Both the position numbers and the translations under genes were made by a program. A stretch of DNA of 64,000 nt from Rhizophagus irregularis (taxonomy: Eukaryota > Glomeromycota > Glomeromycetes > Glomerales > Glomeraceae), in NCBI RefSeq assembly GCF_026210795.1, contig NC_089433.1:3931001-3995000 (forward strand), given 5' to 3'. The notes below the pieces were generated by a model that made no database searches, had not been told where the DNA came from, and saw only the letters and a list, made by a program, of their open reading frames with translations. Positions 33,954-44,344 of this stretch are shown here, piece after piece (positions within the stretch are counted from its first letter, which is position 1; each line of letters starts with the position of its first letter).

Positions 33954-35371
33954 ATGGCTACAAAGCGTGGCGAGAAACGAAGAATTGACGATAATGAAAG
34001 ATTTTCAAAACGTAGTACTGAGGGTAGCGAAGCTGAGAAGCGAGTGAGAATATCCGATGATAGTGTTGATGGTATATATGACATAATATGTATCATATTC
34101 TTTATAAAAGAAATTATATAATATATAGTTAAATTATATTTTATTGTTAAAGTTAATAAAAAAACAATAGAAAAACTATTAAGAACCAATTCGCAGATAA
34201 TTTCTAAGCTTGAAGTTCTTATCACCGGACAAAAAAATCTCGAAACCCGTCTCTCGAGCATAGAAAAAAAGCTCAACGATAATAACAAAAATAATAATAA
34301 TACAATAGATCCGGAGTATGTAAAGGTAATAAAGATGAATATTATTTAATGTAAACCTGAAATGCTAACCTCGTTTGATTAGGAGCTCGTTAAGAAGGTG
34401 TCGAAAATTTTATTTGAAAATTTTGTTTATCCTTCGCAAGACGAGTACAAACTCGCTACCGAAAAATATTTAAAAGACGAAAATCCGGAATTTATGCGCC
34501 AGTTCAAAAAAAATCAATGGATTATTTTTTTCGAAAAAAAAATTGCCCCGACTGTAAGTTAAAGCAATTATGAATTTTATTAAATTTCATACTAACATTT
34601 TTTTTTAATAGTTAGTACAACAACATAGAAGCATACGAGGGACGTTCACGTCTAGAGTTAAAGACGTTATGTATTCTGTTTTCGAAGCGACTGGGCATAA
34701 ATTACCGTCTATTAACACTCAGGCTAGTCCGTCAAAGATTCAGGAATGGAAGAGTAAGGCGGAGGTGAAAAGATGTTACAACAACCTATTTAAAAAGGTT
34801 AAAGATGGGCAACTTACGACATATATGTCGCTGATAATTGATAAGTTGCGAAAAGAAAATAAAAATCCCTCAAAAACACAAATAGCGTATGCGATTAGCA
34901 TATGTGAAACGTACTTAAATCCTAATAATCAAAACATTCAAATGAGCGAAAGTATAATGAAGTCGAAGATAATCAACAACTTAGTAAGTTTTTAATTTAC
35001 AATTTGCAAAATGTGAATTATTTGAATTACAGTTTATTTATTTATTTATTGATTTTTAGCAAAAGTTGGAAAATAGGGATAAATTTACACATTCGGACGA
35101 TGATTCTCATGATGGTAATGATGTAGACGATGGTGGTGATAGAGCAGCTGACGATAGAGCAGGTGCGGCTGATGATGATGTGACTAACGATGGTAGGCCT
35201 AACGATGGTGCGGCTAACGATGATGCGGCCAACGATGGTACGGCCAACGATGGTGCGGCCAATGATGGCATAGCTGATGATGATATACTTTCTATTGACT
35301 CTTATAACACGGAGGAGGAAGGTCGGTATGTAAATAGTTTATTAGAGAATTATGGGTTGCATAAAAAATAA
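33954..35371 (+). CDS. Plavaka companion protein, coiled coil and acidic tail
   Basis: Five exons (33954-34071, 34153-34325, 34383-34553, 34612-34983, 35060-35371) with GT-AG borders give 381 residues, starting MATKRGEKRRIDDNERFSKR. A coiled-coil stretch of about residues 40-80 follows (TIEKLLRTNSQIISKLEVLI). A central conserved-looking region (YKLATEKYLKDENPEFMRQF, HRSIRGTFTSRVKDVMY) comes next, then an acidic repeat tail with (A/P)NDGAANDDAANDG. I do not recognise the fold. Position in the element and the intact frame point to an accessory role in transposition, like the second gene of other CACTA elements. Confidence 0.8.
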
Positions 35372-35449
35372 ATATTATTTTTTATATATATCACACGTAA
35401 TAGCATTTTTTTTACCATAATTAATATAGTTTTAATAAATAAAATGGTT

Positions 35450-35644
35450 ATTAATTCTTAACAACACGGGTGTGACATAAATAAATCGTGGCTGAAATTT
35501 GTGTTCAATTTGTGTTCAATTTGTGTTGATAATTCTGGTAAAAATTTGTTAATTTTGGCCAAATTTCGTTAAATTTGTTAAATTTGTGTTGAATTTGTGT
35601 TGATAATTTTTAATTTATCACGAGGGGATAATATTTAGTAATTG
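35450..35644. repeat. Plavaka right TIR
   Basis: It is the inverted partner of 29,572-29,768. It starts inside with CAACACGGGTGTGACATAAA and ends AATATTTAGTAATTG. Confidence 0.85.
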
Positions 35645-35879
35645 TGCATATACAATTTCTGTGATTTTTTAAAATGCGGATTTCCGTAATTTTACGATAT
35701 CGTATTTTCTGGCCAATCAAATTAGGCTGATCCTTGCATGTGATTTAATCATTTAATCATTTAATCATGCACGCGTTTTTGTCTTATTTATTTTTGTTTC
35801 TTATTTCTTTATTCTTTTGTTCAATATTTTTAATTTTTTTGTCTCTTCTTTCTATTATTTCTTTAATTATATACAATAT

Positions 35880-36506
35880 ATTTACATATATTTCATAATT
35901 TATTGCTTTGCAGGTATAGAAATATTTGTTTATTAATACTAATTATTTTCATTTTTTTTTACCTCTTTGTTATTTTGTATCGTAATACTAACAATAATAT
36001 CCATGTTTCCTTTATTCCTTTTTACTTGTACTTTAATACTAACGATACTAACAATACTAACAACATGTTTATTTTTTCCTTTCTCTTTATTTCTTTATTC
36101 TTTTGTTCAATTACTTTGCAGGTATAGAAATATTTATTTATTAATACTAATTATTTTAATATTAACGCGTTTTTTTTTTACCTCTTTGTTACTTTATGTC
36201 GTAATACTAACAATACTATCTACGTTTCCTTTATTTCTTTTTACTTGTACTTTAATACTAACGATAATATCCATGTTTCTTTTACTCCTTTTACTGTTTC
36301 TTTAACTCTTTTTACCTTAATACTAACAATAATAACAATATTTCTTTTATCTTTATATCTAATACTAACGTTACTATAGCTGTTTCTCTTCTTTTTACGT
36401 CTAATAATATTGTTACTCTACTCTTTCTCTTTTTTACTTTTATGTATTCTATATATATTAATAAATACTTGTAATTTTTTATGATTATATCTAATAAAAC
36501 ATACAT
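35880..36506. repeat. Low-complexity tandem sequence in the right arm
   Basis: A block with TTTGCAGGTATAGAAATATT followed by TATTAATACTAATTATTT occurs twice, about 205 bp apart (35,910 and 36,115), with many TAATACTAACAATA words between. Frames here are repeat-driven; no gene is supported. Confidence 0.6.
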
Positions 36507-36519
36507 TATATAAACTTAT

Positions 36520-37016
36520 AGTACAGAAAATGAAGTATTATTTATCGAAATATTTTGAAATATTACGAAATATTAAGTTGTGTAAAATCACAGAATATTA
36601 CGAATCGTCAAATTATGGAACATTACGCATCATAGAATTTCGAAATATTTTAAAAAGTTGCGAAGTATTACGCAGTAAAATTACGGAATATTACGAATCG
36701 TAAAATTACGAAGCCTTGCATACAGTAATATTTCGAAATATTTTAAAAAGTTACAAAATATTACGCTTACGCAAACTTGCGGCGGGTCTGAAAACTTACG
36801 AAATATTATGTAAAATTACGAAATATTACGAACCGCAAAATTACGGAATATTACAAATCGTAAAATTACGAAGCTTTGCATATCGTAATATTTCGAAATA
36901 TTTTAAAAAGTTATGAAATATTACACTTACGCAAACTTGCGGCGGGTCTGGAAGCTTACGAAATATTATGATGTGTAAACTTGCGCAACTTTTCGCACTA
37001 TATAATTTCCTGATGT
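36520..37016. repeat. Right TTACG arm of the 9.6-kb element
   Basis: Repeats of AAATTACGAAATATTACG and TTTCGAAATATTTTAAAAAG. Two larger copies of about 190 bp (36,715 and 36,875 regions) include ACTTACGCAAACTTGCGGCG-like words ending GGCGGGTCTG. Confidence 0.8.
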
Positions 37017-37207
37017 ATTAACAAAAATTTTTATTGTAAAATGAATTTCGACTTGTTTTTCGTCAAGTAATTATAATAAAAATACTACAAAAGAATCTTT
37101 TCGTAAAATGAAATTTCGTCTAATAAACGTGTCTCTCGTTAAGTAATTATAAAAATTAAAAAAATAAAAAAAATAATTCAGCCGATTTTTACCAAAACAC
37201 TTAATTA

Positions 37208-38820
37208 TTAACAAATTTGGAGTTTGCGATTAATTGGATTAATCGCCAAATATTCAATAGCATTACTCTGAGTAGAAATTTGATATTTTGATGGTATAAA
37301 TCGACAAAGGATATTATGTACAGGAATAATACAATCGCGGCTTTCATCATAAAATTCAGATTTCCACAACTCGACGTTACAGCTCTCGTCTTCATCATCA
37401 ATATGAAAATAATATCGACTTTCACTCGTACTAGCTGGTCGATACCAACGAATATATGCCAAATTATGTTCCATTTGTCCATTTGGTAAGTCGACTGTAT
37501 ATTTGAAGAAGTATTGAATTTGTCCAGGATAACTGTCAACTTTCCTATCACTAGTTATAAATTTGGCTAGGATACACGAGCTTTTTGTATGTCAAACTGA
37601 CATTGCGGAGCCAAATACTTCAGAACCAATTTGGCATCTTCCAAATTGATTTATCTTTACTCAAATTGTTATAGAATCTTGGATAATTTCATCTGCTGGT
37701 TTGCGAAACTTGTACATTTTGATATAAGAAGCATTATAAAAAGAAACCATCAGTTCGAGCATTGATTCGGTCATTATTGCTTCAGAACTAGGCTTCAGCA
37801 TTTCTTCAGGAAACAGCTCGCATCCAGTAATAGTCGATTCCTGTATGTTTTTAGCATTTAGCCAAAACCGCTCTAGTTCATCTGAAGAAAATTGGTTCGC
37901 AGCCAATATTAAACCAGTTGTGGGTCAATCTTCAAGCAATTCTAAGTCTTTCGTTTGAATGTCAGAACTAATGATATCTCTAATTCGATTATCATTCATT
38001 ATCTGACGCATTATTTCTGGTTCAATTTGTCTATTACTTGTTGGCAATGAGCCTTAAAAATTATTAAAAATAAGACTAACAATGTAAACATCTGAATAAA
38101 GTAAAAAAAGTAAAAAAAAGAATATCTTACCAAGTATTCCATTCATACGCTCAAATGAAAAACACCAAAATGCATACAATGGACCAAAATCATTCGAACA
38201 ATCGCACAAATGGAGCGAAAGGTGAAGATTAGGCGTAATTTTTACTCTTCCATAGTGTACTTCAATAAGCTTAATTATTTTAATTAGCCTCTCATGAGCT
38301 TCTTCCATTAATTCAATTTCTAAAATTTGGCTTACTAAAATAGAACAAACTCTAACGAAATGTGTCAAGATTTTTCGATCTTTTGACGATAAATGTTCCC
38401 ACAATGAGGTAGTTGTGTAGATCATAAAGAAAATTCACCACTGATCGGCTGTATAGTTCGAAAACCCTTCTCCACGCTCAATATTCCTGGGAATTCGTCC
38501 CAAATCAGCCAGTATTTTGAATTGATTCATTTTTTCTTGAATCTTCTTTAGATCGTTCGGGGTTAAAACACCCTCGTCGATCCAAATCCTCTTCATTATC
38601 CACCTCACAATTCCTAAGAATAAGCAGTGCATTGGATCTACAATAATAAAATGAATTGGGTCAAAGTACGGCAATCGAAGTAACTCTGACCACCTAACCC
38701 CTTTTTCACTAACGAAATTCTTTCTTGAATTGGTGGAATTGCAACTTCGCCATGCAAGAGCATTTTGACGATGTTCGGTCGAATCACGAGTAATGAACCA
38801 ATTCTCCATATCCTCCATAC
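37208..38820 (-). pseudogene. TNP2-like CACTA-1 transposase, 5'-truncated
   Basis: The first exon kept (38131-38820) reads RWSELLRLPYFDPIHFIIVD, PMHCLFLGIVRWIMKR, then HLSLHLCDCSNDFGPLYAFW and CFSFERMNGILG, the hallmark block of TNP2-like transposases. A GT-AG intron (38053-38130) and a second exon follow, ending PINRKLQIC. In-frame TGA codons after TADQW, after LELLED and near the middle of exon 2, plus a frame change near 37,650, break it. The N-terminal 480 or so residues are absent: upstream of 38,820 comes the minisatellite of the companion gene. The better-preserved relative is at 55.2-58.3 kb. Confidence 0.8.
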
Positions 38821-38903
38821 CTGCAAAATCAAACGTCGATATCGAAACAACAATCCGCAGCTTCCGGTTCTGGTTCTATCAAAACTCAAAAACAAGCATC
38901 GAA

Positions 38904-39440
38904 CACAGGTCGAAAAGTGAAAAATCAGGCATCAATCAGTCACCAATCGGTCACCAATCAGGTACCTGATTGGTGACCGATTGGTGCCTGATTGGCATTT
39001 TCGCCAAATACCGTCACCAATCAGGCAGTTTGCTAACTTTTGATCCAGTGATCAGAAAAAGATGAAATATAGCTCATTGGAATCGTCTCAACAAGACGAA
39101 TCTAATGGTAGTAAAATCGCATTTCTAGGATTAATACTTGATGAAAAATTAAGTAAAATATAAAAATAAAAATGTATCATTTATATTTTATTTAATTTTT
39201 TATTAACTATTAATCCTAGAGATGCGATTTTACTACCATTAGATTCGTCTTGTTGAGACGATTCCAATGAGCTATATTTCATCTTTTTCTGATCACTGGA
39301 TCAAAAGTTAGCAAACTGCCTGATTGGTGACGGTATTTGGCGAAAATGCCAATTAGGCACCAATCAGGCACCAATCAGTCACCAATCAGCTACCTGATTG
39401 GTGACCGATTGGTGCCTGATTTTTCACTTTTCGACCTGTG
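38904..39440. mobile_element. 537-bp foldback MITE, CACAGGTC family
   Basis: The element is almost entirely one inverted repeat with arms of about 250 bp, from CACAGGTCGAAAAGTGAAAA to its mirror ending TTTTCACTTTTCGACCTGTG, with GAA duplicated on both sides (38901-38903, 39441-39443). It has the same TIR as CACTA-2 (52,807) and the 120-bp MITE at 45,236, so CACTA-2-type transposase probably moved it. Each arm carries the GAATCGTCTC..GAGACG palindromic module. It interrupts a coding minisatellite. Transcription would give a long hairpin RNA. Confidence 0.9.
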
Positions 39441-39840
39441 GAAACAGGAATCCGCAGCTTCCGGTTCCAGTTCTACCAAAACTCAAAAACAAGCGTCGAA
39501 ACAGGAATCCGCAGCTTCCAGTTCTAGTTCTACCAAAACTCAAAAATAAATGTCGAAACAGGAATCCGCAGCTTCTGGTTCCGGTTCTATTAAAACTCAA
39601 AAACAAATGTCGAAACAGGAATCTGCAGCTTCTGGTTCCGGTTCTATTAAAACTCAAAAACAAACGTCGAAACAGGAATCCGCAGCTTCCGGTTCTGGTT
39701 TTACCAAAACTCAAAAACAAACGTCAAAACAGGAATCTGCAGCTTCTGGTTCCAGTTCTATCAAAACTCAAAAACAAACGTCGAAACAGGAATCCGCAGC
39801 TTCCGGTTCTGGTTTTACCAAAACTTAAAAACAAACGTCG
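39441..39840 (+). repeat. 57-bp coding minisatellite
   Basis: About seven copies of a 57-bp unit encode the 19-residue repeat KQESAASGSGSTKTQKQTS. A further partial unit lies left of the MITE (about 38,845-38,903). Changes are mostly silent or Ser/Gly exchanges, one unit has a stop in place of Gln. Confidence 0.9.
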
Positions 39841-41831
39841 ATACCAGAAGCTTCGGAAGATAATGGGCCATTTCGCTTAGTGGTACCATCCAGTCTGTAC
39901 TCGCAATAAAGCAGGATGGTACCACCAATTCATAATGTAACTGTACATAGGGAATTAACGCCCATTACACGCACAGCCGAACCGTATAGGAGCAATGTAC
40001 ATAAGGAATTAACGCCCATTACACGCACCACCGAACCGTATAGGAGCAATGTACGCATCGCCAAACTGTATAGGAGCAATGTACGCACCGCCGAATCATA
40101 TAGGAGAGAATTAACGCCAATTATACGTGAACCTTATAGTAGTAATTGGACTAGAGATGTAAATGGTGAGCTACAATTGACTTTTGTATTCATTTTAGAG
40201 TTCTGGTCGACTTTAACGTTTTTTTAGAAATGTATGATCTCTGAGAAGAAAATGCCTACTTACGGGGAAGAATCGACGAATTAAATCAGCAACTCGATAA
40301 TGCAAATGGCGAGTTGCATGACTTACGGCTAGACGTTGGCCAATTACAATCGTATAACAATATACTTAGTCAGGAAAACAACGGCTTGCATCACCGACAT
40401 TCATCTGACCTTCAAAATATCAAATTTGAAGAGGATCAACGACCAACAAAGCGTAGGAAAGGAAAAAATCTTGTGCGCGATTCTAAAGATGAAATGGAAG
40501 TAGATGAAAAAGAAGCTAGGGTTCGTCCAAAAATCCTCTTTCAATGTATGCTTTTAACGCTCGCTAAACTGATATTTTGTACAATTTAGGCCGAGATGAA
40601 GACGATTCTAAAAACTTTTCCGATTGAACTAGAATTAAAATACGATGAAAAGTTTACCAGTGAGTCACATGATGAAATTCTTCGACAGGTTATACCTCAA
40701 CTAATTGAAGCGATGAAGCCAAGGTATACTCCACGATACAGGCAAGTCAAGTCTTGGCTCTCCGCTTTACATAAACATCGCAGATTACAGGTCGAAATGC
40801 TAAAAATTGGCAAAGAAAATGGCGCGAAAAGCAGTGGCTATTCTTGGCTATTTTTGGCTATTTTTGGCTATTTATGAATTAACCTATACTATTTGTAAAT
40901 AGTTTATACAAATTTGCGAATAGTTTATGCGATTTGTGCCATTTTTTTGCCTATTTTTGATCATTTGACGTGTGAGAGTGCGCTTGTTATATAAACAACG
41001 CAGCACTTTAGACAAAGATAATCGCTGTCTACATCAAAACAATCGGTTAAATGAGGTAAATAATTTCTTTATTATTTCAAAAAAAAAAAATCTCATCATT
41101 CGTCGAAACTTTAAATATAGAAAAAGGCACGTCGAGTTAAAAGCGCAAAATCGCTTTTCGACAAAAATGATGAAAAACTGGAGAATTATGATCGAAAAGA
41201 ACTTTTGAATGTTTTAAGTGACAACTGATATCACTCTCCAGAGTATTCTGAATCAGATGAGGAGCAACCAGATGGTAAAAGACATATCAATGTTTATAAT
41301 CCGCCTTGGAGATCTGAAGAGGTTCGATAACTTATTTGTCGCATTTTTTATTTTTTATTTTTTATTTGTATTATTTTTTTCGTAATAGGATTGATTTTTT
41401 TCTAATAATAGTTAATAGATTTATTACGAAATGCCTTGGACCAACACGCTTTCTCTCTTCAATCTGCACAATTGATATGAACGCAAAATTATGATGATGA
41501 GATATATAATATCGTCTCTCGTCATCCACGAGGTGCTCCAAATTGGACCTATATGGAGCAGAATACGCCGGCCGATACCAACTTTTCTGAGCCGGAGATG
41601 CTGATTCAAACGATGGAGAATCTAATAATGGCGGAAGATGCGGAAGTGTCAGCGGAGATGGATGAAATAGTGGTAATAGAAGATTCAGAACCAACGGAAA
41701 TGGAAGAATCAGAACCAACGGAAATGGAAGAATCGGAACCAACGGGAGTGGAAGAATCGGAACTAATGGGAGTGGAAGAATTGCCAGAAATGGAAGATAA
41801 AACAGACAAATGGTATAAATTTGTACTTTAA
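39441..41831 (+). pseudogene. CACTA-1 companion gene, broken
   Basis: Pieces in order: the 19-residue repeats; a second repeat ELTPITRTAEPYRSNV (39,950-40,080, about three copies); a coiled coil (ENAYLRGRIDELNQQLDNAN, 40,240-40,420); a core EMKTILKTFPIELELKYDEK ... SWLSALHKHRR (40,594-40,780); SPEYSESDEEQPDGKR (41,236-41,290); RHPRGAPNWTY and an acidic tail with EMEESEPTEMEESEPT. The last three blocks match the companion gene of CACTA-2 (HSLHRHRR, SPEISETDEENPSGKR, CNAPKWTCT). Frame breaks and a GGCTATTTTT-repeat insert near 40,840 show decay. A function next to TNP2, perhaps end binding, is inferred from position only. Confidence 0.65.
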
Positions 41832-41989
41832 TTTTTGTTTAAGTTTTTATTATACTAACTTTTTTTCAAATTTTAGATTGTGAATTCGTCGGTTTTTTTT
41901 GGATTTTTTTTTGAAAATTATGGGATTTTTTGTGGAATTGTGGATTGAATTTTTTTATTTTCGTAGGAAATTTTTATTAATTTAGTATT

Positions 41990-42230
41990 ATTTCGTATTA
42001 TTTTCGTATTGTTTACGTATTATTTACGTATTATTTTTGTATTATTGTTGTAGGAAATTTTTATTATTTTCATATTATTTTAGTATTATTTTCGTAGGAA
42101 ATTTTTATTATTTTAGTATTATTTTTGTATTATTTTTGTATTATTTTCGTAGGAAATTTTTATTATTTTAGTATTATTTCGTATTATTTTTGTAGGAAAT
42201 TTTTACTATTTTTGTAGGAAATTTTTGTGA
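41990..42230. repeat. AT-rich minisatellite, CACTA-1 right arm
   Basis: Repeats of GTAGGAAATTTTTATTATTT and TTAGTATTATTTTCGTATTA, variable unit length of about 10-50 bp. No gene. Confidence 0.75.
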
Positions 42231-42626
42231 TTTAATTGATTTAATTAAAATAATTGGTAAATCAATCGAAATAAAATCGGTTTTAAAACTTAAATTTGCT
42301 AAATTTCATCAAAATTATTATGGTCGATTTTATTTATTTTTGCAAATCGGCAAATAATCAATATCGATTTTTAAACGAATAGTCGATTGTTTATGACGAA
42401 TTTCATTTGCATGGCAGGTTCGAATTTTATTGATATGTACAGCCAATTTTTTTAACTAATTCCGAAACTTTGCCAATTTCTAATTGCGAGTGGCAGGTGT
42501 TACGGTGCAAATCGTCCATAAAATTAGTTGCCAATTTTTTTGGTACTGATCGGCTAATGTCAGACCGAATTTCGTCCAACATTCAGCAATTTAAAATTTT
42601 GCTGAAATGGACTATTCTGACCAGTG

Positions 42627-43691
42627 TACTGGATTATCATTAACTTCAAACTGGGCTAACCGAAAGGTACTTAATTCTATCTTCAAATGGAGCGTCTGAT
42701 ATTTCCTTTGTGGCTTCGTCTGTAAAGAAATAGTTTTCTCCCATAAAGTTAGTTCTTTCAGAATATCTTCAGGAGTCCAGGATACCAGAACGTCATAAAC
42801 CAAAATGTCTCTGACTCGCGATGCATCATCATCGGTAAGTGTATGACCAGTAATTACATTTTGAATTAAAGTTTTATTTGACTTCTTTTTTTTATTCGAA
42901 GATTTTGTCAAATTCGTCATTGTTATTTCTTGTTGTGTTACTTGCTGCGGTTGAGGTGTAACATCAATTATCAATAGCGTTATTGTGACCGAAGTAATTT
43001 CCATAAGAGAATGATCAACATTAGGTTGTGTACCAGATAATTCCGCGATCGTCCGATTTTGATCAACATTAGTCTTAGAAATCGACCGATCTATATTCAA
43101 ATCTCGATCATCATCCATTTGATTATCACTATCAACTTCCCCTCTAGGTTCAAAAGTAATTACATCATTATCAAAGCCTTCTGACTCAGAATGATGTGAG
43201 GAATCGAGTTGGAATTTTGAAATCTTTTTTTTCGATTTTTTTGATTTCTTCAATTTTTTTGACTTGGACTTCTTGTACGACCCTGGTATTAACTCCATTA
43301 ATCGTTCAGCTTCTTTCTGCCTACTAATTTCTTGCTGTAATGCCCCTGATAGAGTTTCATCACGTTTCTGTATCTGGTCCTCTGCTGCAATAAGACCTTC
43401 TGAAGCGGAAAGCATAGCAATATGCAGAAAAAAAGTGAAGCTTTCTGGAGTCATCTTATAACAAGAAGCCCTTCCTTCCCAGCTATTAATTTCTTTGTCA
43501 TTTAGGCTGAAATTATTTTGTATTATTCTACATTGAACTTCTGTATCACGACCTGTAAAAAATGAAGAAGCTAGACTTTCAAAGTAATTTATAAAACTTT
43601 GATAAACTTGTACTAAATATATTTCTTGCTCATATACTTTCGTCTGAAAGTTATTTTCAGCTATTTTAATAAGAGTTCTAATGCTTTCCAT
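42627..43691 (-). pseudogene. LINE ORF1-like protein, N-terminal part
   Basis: ATG at 43691 (MESIRTLIKIAENNFQTKVY) opens a 355-codon stretch up to the CACTA-1 junction. It holds helical segments, a serine/lysine run (SKSKKLKKSKKSKKK) and an acidic centre, then DILKELTLWEKTISLQTKPQ and FEVNDNPV. Past the junction the frame runs into the transposon and stops after three further residues. Together with 26563-27096 it makes one uninterrupted 532-residue protein. N-terminal helices could serve in oligomerisation, as in other ORF1 proteins; this is inference. Confidence 0.7.
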
Positions 43692-44344
43692 AATAAAAAA
43701 AACTTGAGTAAAAAAATTTTTTCGTTTTTACTGCGGAATTGTTATGTTTTAATTATTTTGGGAAAAGAGTTTTTTTTTTTTTTGCATTTCTTAAACTTGT
43801 ACAATAATTGACACCATTATTATAATGTTTACTGAAATTATGATTAATATATTTAGAAAATAATTTTGTTGATCAATGAATTTTGGAATATAAATTTGCC
43901 GATTCTTATTTTTGACCTAAAACATGATAATGGTGTAGTTAGCCGAAAAATTCAGCTGAAGGCGCAGTAAATTTTTGGCTAACAACACCCAGCTGAAAAA
44001 ATTCATGTTGATCTAGAATATTTTATTGAATGTTTTATTGGTTCAACATCTACTATTTTTGGCTGAATATTTTCGTCTAACTATACTTTTTTTAAATAAT
44101 AGTGTAGTTAGCCGAAAATATCAAACCAGAGGCGCAAGAAACACCAATATATAATATTCCAGGAGACCAAAGCGAACCAGCAAGACAAGGAGGTAACATC
44201 AAAATGTGATGATTTTATATATATTTAATATATTTAACTTATTTAATTATAAAATATATAAAATTTTATAATCATTTATATTTTATTAAGCTATAATAAA
44301 TGTTCAAACAAAATTTATTTTAATTATATTATTATTCAATTTAA

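Larger units (their letters stand above)
29572..35644. mobile_element. Plavaka element, apparently complete, 6.1 kb
   Basis: Long inverted repeats of roughly 190 bp bound it: the left starts CAATTACTAAATATCATCCC, the right, reverse complemented, CAATTACTAAATATTATCCC. Both continue through CAACACAAATT repeats to CACG(C/G)CCGTGTTG-type inner ends. Between them are two divergent genes with intact frames: an 860-residue Plavaka transposase and a 381-residue companion. The target duplication is unclear (at most TG on each side). TIR similarity and open frames suggest recent movement. Confidence 0.8.
27437..37016. mobile_element. TIR element with TTACG-rich arms, 9.6 kb
   Basis: The left end ACATCAGGAAATTTTATAGC and the right end, reverse complemented ACATCAGGAAATTATATAGT, pair for about 45 bp (continuing GCGAAAA.TTGCG.AAGTTTAC). 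ATT is duplicated at both sides (27434-27436, 37017-37019). Both arms carry many copies of TTACG/AATATTACG words. Own content is a Myb/SANT-like gene at 28.4-29.1 kb; the transposase present (29.9-32.9 kb) sits within a nested Plavaka element. A 3-bp TSD plus a Myb-like gene would fit a PIF/Harbinger or CACTA relative; the class is unresolved. Confidence 0.75.
27100..42626. mobile_element. CACTA (EnSpm) element 1, 15.5 kb
   Basis: The left end CACTGGTCGAAATCAAAACT and the right end, reverse complemented CACTGGTCAGAATAGTCC, begin alike and are flanked by a 3-bp TAC (27097-27099, 42627-42629), as for CACTA elements. Its position is proved by the host ORF, which becomes continuous without it. 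Own content: subterminal (C)CGATTGGTCAC-like repeats at both ends, a TNP2-like transposase (minus, 37.2-38.8 kb) and a companion gene (plus, 39.4-41.8 kb). The rest of its length is nested elements. Confidence 0.85.
26228..43792 (-). mobile_element. ORF1-only LINE-like retroposon B, split by CACTA-1
   Basis: The same 17-bp word AAACTTGTACAATAATT stands at 26211-26227 and at 43793-43809. On the minus strand the element starts at 43,792 with an A-rich leader, carries one ORF, and ends in a pure poly-A (poly-T at about 26,228-26,245). Without the 15.5-kb insert it is about 2.0 kb, enough only for ORF1 and untranslated regions, with no reverse transcriptase. The insertion point is between 27099 and 42627. 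Confidence 0.75.

Noticed and set aside
35903-36506. Hydrophobic frames that look like membrane proteins
   Set aside because: Driven by TAATACTAACAATA low-complexity repeats within a transposon arm; both strands and several frames are open.
39337-39880. Alternative frames of the 57-bp repeat on both strands
   Set aside because: All frames of the minisatellite are open; only the KQESAASGSG frame fits the companion gene and its composition.
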